Origin: Daldinia sp. FL1419
Taxonomy: Eukaryota; Ascomycota; Sordariomycetes; Xylariales; Hypoxylaceae
Assembly: GCA_025201765.1 (NCBI GenBank)
Contig: MU623653.1
Coordinates: 1 to 21,530 of the forward strand
DNA length: 21,530 nt
Direction: 5' to 3'
The position numbers and the translations under genes are program-made. The notes under the pieces are model-generated. The model was not told where the DNA came from, ran no database searches, and saw nothing but the letters and a program-made list of their open reading frames with translations. Positions 11,700 through 20,795 of the stretch are shown in pieces (positions within the stretch are counted from its first letter, which is position 1; every line of letters starts with the position of its first letter).

Positions 11700-12479
11700 A
11701 AATATTATATTAAATTTAAAATATTTAAAGAAAATTAATAATAAAATAAAATTAAAAAAATAATAAAATACCTATAAATATATAAACTTTTTTTTATTTA
11801 ATATAATATATATATAAAAATAAAATAGGTTTTTTAAGATAATATTAGATTGTGAATATAATAGGTATAATAATATTATATTATAATATTGTAAAATATA
11901 AATAAAATATATAAAGAAAATTAAGATTAATTAGAAAAGGTTATAAATTAATAATACTATTTTAAACTATTTTAAAAAATAAATATAATATTATAATATT
12001 AAAAAGAAAATTATAAAAATAAAAATATATAATAACTTTTCATAAAAATATAAAATTATTCATATATATTTATACCTTATATAAATTATATACATCCTAA
12101 CCTTCCCCCAGAACAACCTTTTTATAATACAATAATATTTTTATTAATTATTAAAGAAAATAATAAAATTATTTTAAACCTTATTATTACTCCATATCTG
12201 GACTATTACCACACTATTTTACATAATTTAAACATTATAATGCACAAAGTATTTTTTTATATTAAAATTTAATTATTTTTATTAAAAGGTAAATTCTAAT
12301 AGGAATATAAGGTGAAATTAAAGTTATAATAATATAATTTATTTAGATAGGCAGCAGGTAGGTTTTTTCCGGAACATAGTTCCTATCTGGAACAAATATT
12401 AAAAGATGGATCAGATACCTGTAATATATTCTAGGTAAATCAGGGTAGTAATAAATAAATAAATAAATAATAAATAATT
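11700..12479 (+). mobile_element. AAAT-tailed retroposon, copy A
   Basis: This sequence of about 780 bp matches the reverse complement of 18453-19321 (copy B) over most of its length. Its last 220 bp also match 19014-19225 (copy C) on the same strand. Landmarks are ATAAAACACC/ATAAAATACC-type sequence followed by TATAAATATATAAAC near 11766, TTCCGGAACATAGTTCC at 12368, AAAAGATGGATCAGATACC at 12401, and a tail of AAATA/AAAT units at 12450-12479. A simple-sequence tail with variable length upstream is typical of LINE or SINE insertions. It carries about 118 bp (around 12155-12270) that copy B lacks. There is no readable protein, so it is either a non-autonomous element or a LINE 3-prime region. 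I found no convincing target duplication for this copy. Confidence 0.7.
12379..12393 (+). repeat. Conserved stem-loop near the retroposon 3-prime end
   Basis: GTTCC, loop TATCT, then GGAAC forms a five-base-pair stem. The preceding GGAAC (12371-12375) can alternatively pair with the same GTTCC across ATA. The equivalent in copy C (19136-19150) is GTTCC-TACTT-GGAAC, intact. In copy B it is decayed to ATTCC/AGAAC. LINE and SINE RNAs often have a hairpin near the 3-prime end that the reverse transcriptase recognises. That role here is inference. Confidence 0.5.
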
Positions 12480-13320
12480 AAGATTAATAATTATAAGGAT
12501 TGAAAAAATATGTTACTAATATTATTCATATTGTTTTAATTAGGATTACTATTGTTTAATTAGTATGAATATAGTTTTAGAATAAAGTTTGAAAGAATGA
12601 GGAGTAAGGGAAATTAATTTAATCCTAAAATTTTAAAATAATTTTAATATATTTAAATCTTTATATAATTAGTATTGGAAAACCTTTAATATAAAAAATA
12701 ATTAAAAATTGCTTGATTAGATGATATGCATATTAAGAATGCCTTTTATAGTAATTTGGAAATTTGAGATATTAAAAATGGAATAAATATAAATTTAGAA
12801 ATATAATATTATAAATTATTTAATATAATATAAATAGAATTTATATAAGGATTTATATTAGAGTTATAAAGATATATAAAAATTTATAAGGTTTATAGAT
12901 ATTGCTACAAAAAGAGAATAGCCATAGAGTTCAAGTTATTTTTGGAATATATATCTATGAAGATAGGGTTGATTAAATGATTAAATAATAATATTAAAAA
13001 TATTAGAATTATTATGTAAATCTATAGTAATTATTATAAGACCAATAGTTAAATAATAATATTTATGAAGATCCATAATGAAGACTTTATATGTTATATA
13101 ATTTTAAAGTTAGTTTTTATTAGTTTAATTAGTTTATTTATATAGAAAAAATAGAATATATTTGAAATTATTATTTTTTTAATATTTATAATCTTCCTAA
13201 AAATCTTTGAAATAATATAAAATAAAACCAAAATTTTGTAATTAAGAATTAAAGTTATATAATTAGGAATTAAAATTACTATAATCTATTTAAAAAGTAA
13301 ATGAAGTATAATTAAAGATT
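12480..13320 (+). other. G-biased block with a weak decayed frame
   Basis: C is scarce and G frequent on the plus strand. Frame 3 from about 12723 to 13140 has about 8 stops in 140 codons, roughly half the number expected. It contains KKRIAIEFKLFLEYISMKIG near 12909-12968. That stretch faintly resembles the KxK...F..F..Y...TG segment of a Ty1/copia integrase core, but the catalytic DNG that should follow is not readable. Treat it as a decayed coding region, possibly retrotransposon integrase, and not as an identified gene. Confidence 0.3.
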
Positions 13321-13399
13321 ATTATTCCATAAGATATTACAAACCCCTAATTACCCCTCAAACATAAATTAAAAACAATTAAAAAAAAAATACCAACAC

Positions 13400-13800
13400 C
13401 TCCCTATATATTACCTACCTATATTATGCCTTTAATACAATAACCAATTAAATAAACCTATAATATTCCATTTAATTAACCTAAATTTAACATATTATCG
13501 CCTTTTGAAACACCTTTATTAGCACTTTTATCAATATCTCTCATAACCATTATATAATAAAACCTTCCTATTATTAAATTATTTAATACAAATTAAAATA
13601 TATCATTTATATAGCTAATTAATATTATACCTAATTAAAAATAGTTAATTAATATAGAACCTATTATTATATAATAAAAATAATAATATATAATTATTAT
13701 AATCATTATAGGATATATATTAAAAGAACTTATATCTATTATTTAAAATTCAATAACAACCTCTATACCTACAAATATATTTAATTAAGATAAAAGTATT
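13400..13800 (-). pseudogene. Decayed coding frame of unknown family
   Basis: On the plus strand this block is rich in C and nearly without G; 13381-13440 has about 15 C and one G. Read on the minus strand it becomes G-rich. One minus frame runs about 133 codons with eight stops, around half the chance level. It includes YYIMVMRDIDKSANKGVSKG and then DNMLNLG (roughly 13565-13480), ending in GNI-stop-GGVGI. All stops in it are TAA or TAG and could be former CAA or CAG codons. I recognise no domain. The composition bias and reduced stop count support a former protein, probably transposon-derived, but the identity is open. Confidence 0.35.
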
Positions 13801-14091
13801 TATTTAATTATTATATATTAATTAATTTTATTTAAACTTAATTATTACCCTTATTATCTATTTAATAAATTTAATATTATATAATAATTTAAAAATATAT
13901 AATATATTTTTTAATAATATAAAATAATTAAAAATAATATAATTATTAATATAATATATTAAATAATTAATAAAAATATTAAAAAATAAATTAAAATTAT
14001 TATTTATCAAATTATTATTTAAGATTAAATTTATATTCAATTAAAATTCAAATTTATATTATATAATTCTAAAAGGTTTAAATTTATATAA

Positions 14092-14511
14092 AAAAGGTTT
14101 GGAAATTTTGGTAAAGGTCTTATTTTATTAAATATTATTAAAATTATTAATTTAATTAGAGATTATGTTATAGTTTTTAAAGAAGTTAAAGAAATAAAAG
14201 AAATTATCTACCTTAATAATTATGTGTATAATATCTTTAAAAAGATTAGTCAAGAAGTTATAAAAAAGATATTATATTAAAAACAAATATTAATTAAAAT
14301 AATTAATAATTATTTATTTATTTAATTCTATAAAATTATTAAAAAATAGGTTAAAAAAATATATATATTAGGAATCACTACAAAACACATAATTAGACAA
14401 AAAGAGAACTTATTGGAATCTACCACAATAATCACAACCTTAACTAAGAATAAGATATTAGGCCAAAATTTTTTTTTCTATTATTTAGGTTTTTTAATTT
14501 TATTTATTTTT
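14092..14511 (+). pseudogene. Decayed open frame with few stops, unknown family
   Basis: Frame 1 is open for 62 codons from 14092 to a TAA at 14278. It continues to a TGA at 14509 with only two more stops, so there are three internal stops in about 139 codons where about 14 are expected by chance. The reading includes DYVIVFKEVKEIKEIIYLNN (14161-14220), KKISQEVIKKIL (14239-14274) and KENLLESTTIITTLTKNKIL (14401-14460). The sequence is lysine- and isoleucine-rich and looks helical. There is no ATG at the front, so the start is lost or upstream. It lies between the inverted retroposon copies, and a transposon origin is likely, but I recognise no domain. It is one of the better candidates here for a protein search. 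Confidence 0.45.
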
Positions 14512-14603
14512 TGAATTTACATATATAGATGATTAGATTATTGATTAATTTGCTACAACAATATTTTAATATTATTATTTCTTTTTTTTTTCTTTTTTTT
14601 TTT

Positions 14604-14731
14604 ATGCCTAAAACAAAAGTATCTTTCTTACCAACTTCCAGCCATTATACTTACTTATAATTGGAAAGTTCTTTTCAGTTATATTCCTGCAAAAGGGAGG
14701 AAGATAATCAACTCTTATACAAAAGAATTTA
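14604..14731 (+). pseudogene. Short decayed reading frame behind a pyrimidine tract
   Basis: An ATG at 14604 follows an almost pure T/C tract (about 14578-14602), the kind of tract seen upstream of many fungal start codons. The frame reads MPKTKVSFLPTSSHYTYL, then TAA, then continues without another stop through KREEDNQLLYKRI to a TAA near 14730. The first stop could be a former CAA. No family is recognised. It may be the 5-prime end of a decayed transposon gene or a chance frame in a less AT-rich patch. Confidence 0.25.
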
Positions 14732-15240
14732 AGCTCTAAAATTTAAAAATTATATTTTTTTATAATATAAAAATAATTATTATAATTATCTTCACCAAAA
14801 AAAATATAATAATTAAAAAATAATTATATATTAATATAAATTTTGGAATCAAATAATTAAAAATATTTTTTATAAAATTTATAAAGAACTTCATTTAAAT
14901 AACCAAATATTTAAACCATCAGATTTCTTATATAATAAAAATTAGTTAAAATCTTAATTATATATTTATTAATAAAATTATTTTTATAAATATTAATATA
15001 TATAAAAAATAATATTTATTTAAATAATTATAATAAAATTATATTGAAATAATAAGGATAATAAAGATTATTCTTTTAAAAATTAATATTAATAATTTTT
15101 TAATAAATATAATAATTAATGCCAATATTGTTAAAAACCTTAAATTCTATTATACCAAATATTTAAATGTTTTAATTAACCAGGAACTACCTATTTAGAT
15201 TACTTTGAAAAGTTATTTATAAAATAATAGAAATTAAAGA

Positions 15241-15610
15241 AAGGACTACTGATATAAGTAATTAATTTCTAATACTTCTTAAATTCATCAATATCATCAA
15301 TTTAATAAAATTATATTGCAAGAACACGACCAAATGCTGGAATAATAATAGAAATAAATTAATTATTTAATTTATTATTATCACTACTATTCAGAGTACT
15401 AATTATTGACAATAATACTGACAAAAAGTTGTCACTTAAAGAGCTTATATTTATTAGCTTAAACTAAAAAAACATCTTAAAAACTTATTAAATAATAACT
15501 AATCAGATGTAACAAAGCGTTTTAGGTTGAAATGTTGAAAAATAAGTTATAGGAAGAGGAGGGAAGGAGAAAAAAAGAAAGAAAAAGGATAAAAATTATG
15601 ATATTAAATT
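15241..15610 (+). other. Less AT-rich block, possible end of a transposase
   Basis: This block keeps both G and C, including CpG at about 15328 and 15519. Frame 1 reads QEHDQMLE, later HLKSLYLLA, and ends in a charged purine-rich stretch EEEGRRKKERKR before a stop. Leucine-rich and then basic C-terminal tails like this occur in pogo/Fot1-type transposases, but stop density (about 11 per 100 codons) is not below chance. The DNA also contains a hairpin, TGACAA-AAAG-TTGTCA at 15419-15434. Identity is therefore unproven. Confidence 0.2.
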
Positions 15611-15678
15611 ATAATATATTAAAATAAAAAATGTTATTTATAATTAATATAATTAAATTATTAAAAAATATTACTTAA

Positions 15679-17220
15679 TATTTATATATAAATTCAAAAT
15701 ATATACACTATATAAAAGTCACAATTACAACCAATAAACACTTACCAATTCAAACAACAATAATTATAAAATTAAAACATAAAAATATTATTAATCCTCT
15801 CTTCTTCTTACAACACTCTTCCTTTCTCCTCTACAGCACAATTATATCTTCTACAAGCTTATATTCCACCTAATCAGGCTAAAACAATTTATACAGCACA
15901 TATTTTATACTAATATTATCATTAATTATTAATATTAGTTTAATAATACCCCATAACATTAAATTATTATTAAATTATTATCAAATTAATAATATAATTA
16001 GTTTATTAATTTCAAATACTTTTAACAAAATAATTAAATTATTATAAACATTAATAAATATTATTTATCTAATTAAATATAATAAATTAACTAATTATAA
16101 AAACCTATTTTCTTAACTAAATATAAATATTAAAAAAATTAAAGGCCTTATATTAATATTTAATTAATTAGTTAAAAATGTTATAATATTATTAGAAATT
16201 AATATAAATCATTGGTGCAATAGTTTATTATTAATGTTAATATAAACCCTATAATTATATATTAAAAAATAATAATTTAATAATTTTTATATTATGATTT
16301 TTTAAGAACTAACTATACATAATATATTTAATTAAAAAATATTTTATAAGAAAGAATCAATATGGACCTTAAGATATAATTTTAAAGGAGGTTTTAATTT
16401 ATTAATATCTAAGGTTATATAATAAGGTATTTAAGTATTGTTTTTATTAATATATATAAATTTATTTAATTTGAAGTGTATATGAGTAATAAAGACTTAT
16501 AATTAAAATTATTTCTTTTTTATAATTTATATATTTAAGAAGTACTATTTATAGATTTTTGATTTAATTTGTTAGGGATTAAAATATTAAATTAATTATA
16601 TTAAGGAATAGATGATTATAATATTTTAAAAATTAGGAAAATTTATTTTTAGGGAGTTATACAATGTATCTATAGTTATTTAAAAAGATAGTTGAATTTA
16701 TAGATTTTGGTATGCTTATATGTTATATATAATTAAATATAAGTTAAAAGAGTTAGTTACTACAGTTAAGAATAATAACCATTATGAAAATTTTGATAAT
16801 TATATAAAATCATTAATTGAATTAATAATAATTTAAATGATTAATAACCTTATATTAAAAATAGTATTAGTAATAGTAACTATTAAGACCTTTAAATTAA
16901 TCAAGAGTAAAGACCTATTACCAAAATAGGTATTGTAAGATAAGATAATAGAAGTTAATAAAGTTATTTATTTGATTAAAAATAAGTTAATTAAGTTGTA
17001 TAACATAAAAATAAATAATAAATATGTGTTAGAGCTTATTCTGAGTGAGAGTGATATTTTTGGAGATTTATAATTAGATAACTGTATGACATATGGACTG
17101 TAGTGAATCACTTATTTTGAAAAATAAGGATTTAATTTATATATATGGTTTGGAGAAATGTCAGTAGATTTAATAGTTAGATTGTAGCTGAGTATATTAT
17201 TAGATTGGTTAAGATGGGAA
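15679..17220 (+). pseudogene. Decayed long reading frame, Ty1/copia-like gag-protease candidate
   Basis: Frame 1 can be followed for about 514 codons without needing a frameshift. It has about 31 stops (6%) where 10-11% are expected, and stretches such as 16741-17100 have only four in 120 codons. Most stops are TAA or TAG and could be former CAA or CAG. Near the end, LDNCMT (17074-17091), YFEK (17113-17124) and then IWFGEMSVDLIVRL (17143-17184) follow the spacing of a Ty1/copia protease: a D-S/T-G active site with HMT, then F, then FG..S..V.G.G. I see no CCHC zinc knuckle before it. The first part is C-only (15721-15780 has 12 C and no G) and the second part G-rich. TATATAAAAG at 15710 and a CT-rich run at 15797-15835 could instead be promoter or LTR sequence, so the true start is uncertain. 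No 3-prime LTR is visible. Confidence 0.35.
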
Positions 17221-17483
17221 GTATTTAAATAAGTTTTTAAATGTATATAATTAAATAAGGATTAATTAATTAAATAAGCTTATGAATGAGATTAAAAAAT
17301 GTTAAATAAAGCTGCAAAATATTCAAAACAAAACAATAATTAAGAGATTTGGGAAATTTGGATTTTCTTTCTTTTTCTTCTTTTAATTTATATGGTGTTT
17401 AATTAATTTAATTATACAATTCTTTTGGTTTTTTTATTGAAATTGATTTGTTAAAGGTTTAATATTATTAATTCTGGAGAGTT

Positions 17484-17860
17484 CTGAATTAAGATAATAT
17501 AATTAAATAATAAGAGTTATTTTAAAGGATCTTATTGACCCCTTTTTTAAAATTTATATATATTCTTTTGGATATAAATAGGCTCTCAGGAGTTATTTTT
17601 TTATCTAATTAATTTAAGATATATATAATTCTTTAAAAATTATTTTTATAAAATTTTATATAAATAATATATATTTTAAGCTTATAATCTCATCATATAT
17701 ACTACCATTGCCAAACAATTATTTATAACAATTATTCTACCTAATTATCCTATTATATTCCTTAAGATATAATTACCTTATATCTTCAAACTTATATAAC
17801 TTCTAATTTACTATGGGTTAATTGAAGTATAGGGTATATCTTGCAGGAGCTATTAGAGTT
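17484..17860. repeat. Long repeat module, copy 2
   Basis: It aligns with 10072-10452 almost end to end. Matching landmarks are TTCTTTTGGATATAAATAGG at 17562, CTACCATTG near 17701, AAGATATAATTACCTTATA near 17763 and ATGGGTTAATTGAAGTATAGGG at 17813. It has lost the GCGC of copy 1 and keeps more C than G in its middle, so it decayed more and partly on the other strand. At its right end it runs straight into short monomers. Confidence 0.75.
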
Positions 17861-18325
17861 CCTGTTTAATATATAAATTTTTAAACATTATTTTTTTATT
17901 TAATTAATTTAAATTTTTAAAGATAAAATTATTAATTTTTAAAATTATAAAATTTTATATAATAAAAATATAGGATTAAAGCATATTTTATAAAAATTAT
18001 TAAAGTTTCTTTAAAAATTATTTTCTTATTTGATCAATTTAAATTCTCAAATATTAAATTATTAATTTTTTTATAAAATTTTATATAATAAAATTACAAG
18101 ATATATCTTATAAAACTTTCTATTCAATTAAAGCTCATATTTAATATAAATAAACCCTTAGAAATTATTTCCTATTTAATTAATTTAAATTCTTAAACAT
18201 AAAATTATTAATTCTTTTTATAAAGATTTATATGATAAAAATATAAAATCAAGATATATTTTATAAAAATTATTAAAATTTCTTTCGAAATTATTTTCTT
18301 ATCTAATTAATTCAAATTCTTATTA
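17861..18325. repeat. Short-monomer array following long module 2
   Basis: Three to four decayed short monomers follow. They are recognised by TTTAATTAATTTAAAT, TTCTCAAATATTAAATTATTAATTTTT-type sequence, TTTTATATAATAAAATTRCA and AAGATATATYTTATAAAA. ATAAATAAACCCTT near 18142 is the TATAAATA core. They correspond to the array at 8580-10452 but are nearly devoid of G. Confidence 0.6.
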
Positions 18326-18365
18326 ATAAAAAAAATATACCCAATTATAAATATTTTTTTAAACT

Positions 18366-18452
18366 TTAAATCTTTTAATATATTTTTTTACCCTTTATCA
18401 ATTCTTATTAATTCTTATTGATTTTTATCAATTCTTATTAATTTCTTATTAA
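18366..18452. repeat. Short TTCTTATTAAT tandem run
   Basis: CAATTCTTATTAA and TTCTTATTGATTTT variants repeat next to each other at about 18398-18450, immediately outside the AAAT-type tail of copy B. They may be slipped target or tail sequence. No function is suggested. Confidence 0.45.
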
Positions 18453-19000
18453 TTATTTATTTATTATTTATTTATTTATTTATTTATTTATTACTACTCT
18501 AATTTACCTAGAATATATTATAGGTATCCAATCCATCTTTTAATATTTGTTCTAGATAGGAATTATGTTCTAGAGAAAATTTACCCACCACCTATTTAAT
18601 TAAATTATATTATTATAATTTTGATTTTATTTTATATTTTTATTAAAATTTATTTTTTAATAAATAATAAAAATGTTATTATATTATAAAAAGGTTATTT
18701 TAAAAAAGGATTAAAATATATATAATTTATATAAAATATAAATATATGTGAATAATTTTATATTTTTATAAAAAACCATTATTTATTTTTATTTTTAGTA
18801 TTTTTTTTTAATATCATAATATTATATTTATTTTTTAAAATAATTTAAAATGATATTATTAATTTATAATTTTTTTCAATTAATTTCAATCCTTTTTATA
18901 TACTTTATTTACATTTTATAATACTATAATCTAATATTATTATACCTATTACATTTATAATCTAATACTACCTTAAAAAATTTATTTTATTTTTATATAT

Positions 19001-19013
19001 ATATTATATTAAA
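19001..19013. repeat. Target-site duplication, left copy
   Basis: ATATTATATTAAA precedes copy C and is repeated exactly after its tail. The length and the adjoining simple tail fit target-primed reverse transcription. Confidence 0.7.
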
Positions 19014-19225
19014 CCATATCAAGGTCTGATCATTTCTATTAAAAGGTGAGTTCTAATAAGAATATAGGGTAAAACTAAAGTTATAACAATATAGCTTATT
19101 TAGATAGGCAGTGGGTAGGTTTTCTCCGGAATACGGTTCCTACTTGGAACAAATATTAAAAGATGAACCAGATACCTATAATATATTCTAGGTAAATTGG
19201 GGTAGTAATAAATAAATAAATAAAT
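19014..19225 (+). mobile_element. AAAT-tailed retroposon, copy C (nested, with target duplication)
   Basis: The 212-bp insert begins CCATATCAAGG and ends in GGTAGTAATAAATAAATAAA. It is the same sequence as the last 220 bp of copy A but keeps far more C and G (CTCCGGAATACGG at 19124). Differences from A are almost all transitions. It is flanked by a 13-bp direct repeat and sits inside copy B, so it arrived after B. TAGCTTATTTAG (19092) and CGGTTCC (19134) lie about as far apart as the A and B boxes of a tRNA-derived promoter. The match to either box is weak, so a SINE is possible but a 5-prime-truncated LINE is equally good. Confidence 0.75.
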
Positions 19226-19236
19226 ATTATATTAAA
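19224..19236. repeat. Target-site duplication, right copy
   Basis: ATATTATATTAAA follows the AAAT tail of copy C. The first two or three bases could equally belong to the tail, so the certain duplication is 11-13 bp. Copy B resumes immediately after it. Confidence 0.7.
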
Positions 19237-19376
19237 TAAAACAAAGTTTATATATTTATAGGTGTTTTATTATCTTTTTAATTTTATCTTATTATTAATT
19301 CTCTTTAAGTATTTTAATCCCTTCGCTAAAGATTATCACAACATCCTAGACCTAATGTAATATTTTAATATCGTAT

Positions 19377-19490
19377 TGCGCCGGGACTACAATCCCAGTG
19401 CGGCTGCATAATTATTTATTAATTTCTTATTAATTTTACATAATAATTTATTGGAAGAGTTTCAATATAATACACCGGACTTCGTCCTGG
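19377..19490. other. Small CpG-containing block with two hairpins
   Basis: TGCGCCG at 19377-19383 pairs with CGGC-T-GCA at 19401-19408 (seven pairs, one bulged T). Inside it GGA (19384-19386) pairs with TCC (19393-19395) around a six-base loop. About 70 bases later GGAC-TTC-GTCC (19477-19487) forms a second hairpin. Both keep CpG pairs in an otherwise AT-only neighbourhood, beginning about 55 bases beyond the outer end of retroposon copy B. I could not fit a tRNA, 5S rRNA or a known small ribozyme to it. Possible readings are a remnant of a mobile element or a short unmutated single-copy segment. Confidence 0.5.
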
Positions 19491-19701
19491 ATTAATAATT
19501 ATTATTAAATTATAAAATATTATTTAAAATAAATTTAATATTATTAAAATAATATTATTAAATATATATAAATTTATTTTAATTATAATATAAAAGGTTA
19601 TTACTAGTTTTTTTGGATTGGTTACTTTGCAACCAATTTTATTTTCAGGATTAATCAATTTTATTTTATAATTATCAATTTAATATTTAAATTATATTAA
19701 A

Positions 19702-20795
19702 TTAATATTAAACCAAGATAATATAATTATATAATAGGTCCTACCTTGTAAAAACACTATTAACCTCAATAAAACAAACCCTTCTAAAATCTCTACAATT
19801 CTTTTAAATATAAATAAACCTCAAAAATTATTTTTCATATCTAATCAACTTAGGCTCTTTAAATTCTATAATATTAGATTTTTAATAGTACTTCATACAA
19901 ATATATATACTCTTTTATTCCTTTTTTAAATAAGATTTCTTATAAAACATTACCATTCATAAACAGTTATATATATTTATTCTCTTATTCAATTGTTTTA
20001 TTATTCTTTTTAAAATATAATCACCTTATATTCTTTCTATCATACAACCTTCAACCAGTTATTATATCCTATAAGAGTTATTAAAATTTATATTTAATAT
20101 ATAAACCCTTAAAAATTAATTATTATCTAATCAAATCAAATTTTTTATTATAATAAATTAAAATAATATAATTACATAATTAAAATTATTTTACAAAATT
20201 TTATTAACTTTTATAAAATAAAATCTTTTAATATTTTTATAAATTATTTAAATATATATAAGTTTTAAAAAATTATTTTTTACTTAATCAAATTAAATTT
20301 TTAAATATAAAATTATTAATTTCTTTTATAAAATTTTATATAATAATATATATATTTTTTTACCTTTTATTAAATATAACCTTTTAAATGTATTACCATT
20401 ATTAATAATTAATTTTTATTAATTTTTATATTTAATTACTTTAATACCTTTATTAAAATATAATTATTTTTTATTTTTTATTTTATTAAAACTTATTAAT
20501 TTTTAAAAAATAACCTTTTTTATAATTTTTATAAACTTTTTCTGGATATATATAAATTTTTAAAAATTGATTTTTATTTAATTAAATTAAATTCCTCAAA
20601 TATCACCTTCCATATACCTTTTTATAATAATTTACAACTTTTTATTTTTTGTTGAATATAACATCTTAAACACGCGCTACCATTATTAACAATTACCTCT
20701 ATTAACCTTTTATTTGATCATTTGAATACCTACTTTCAATAAAATATAATTATTTTATATTTAATTATTAAAGCTCTTATTCAATACCTTAATTA
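19702..20795. repeat. Third block of long repeat modules
   Basis: It begins with a decayed long module at 19702-20090: AATAGGTCCTACCTTG at 19733, TATAAATAAACCTC at 19808, an ACATTACCATT segment near 19958, AAAATATAATCACCTTATATTC near 20012 and ATATCCTATAAGAGTTATTAAA near 20065. Two shorter copies follow, at about 20230-20500 and 20530-20795. They are recognisable by GTATTACCATTATTA (20391) and CGCGCTACCATTATTA (20672), each followed about 75-80 bases later by AAAATATAATTATTTT. The block is C-rich and G-poor, opposite to the array at 8580-10452. The same family therefore decayed mainly on the other strand here. Confidence 0.6.

Larger units (their letters stand above)
18453..19321 (-). mobile_element. 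AAAT-tailed retroposon, copy B (inverted, interrupted)
   Basis: Read on the minus strand this matches copy A from its upstream limit (near 11700, here 19321) to the tail (TTTA repeats at 18453-18493). The match is broken at 19014-19225 by copy C. Segments 18494-19013 and 19237-19321 join into one alignment with copy A when the insertion and one target duplicate are removed. B lacks about 118 bp present in A. It is the most decayed copy; for instance the GGAAC stem of the 3-prime hairpin is lost. Both A and B begin at about the same place, which suggests either a full-length short element of about 650-780 bp or a shared breakpoint. Confidence 0.7.

Noticed and set aside
13858..14040. 60-codon minus-strand frame rich in Asn, Ile, Leu and Tyr
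   Set aside because: Its composition is what random AT-only DNA gives when translated. It has no motif and no neighbour support.
15419..15434. TGACAA-AAAG-TTGTCA palindrome as an LTR end
   Set aside because: A six-base stem is not rare at this scale. I found no matching second LTR and no CA-ended partner with a target duplication.
19014..19225. Calling copy C a tRNA-derived SINE
   Set aside because: A- and B-box-like stretches have roughly the right spacing, but too few positions match and the acceptor and T stems do not pair. A truncated LINE end is not excluded.
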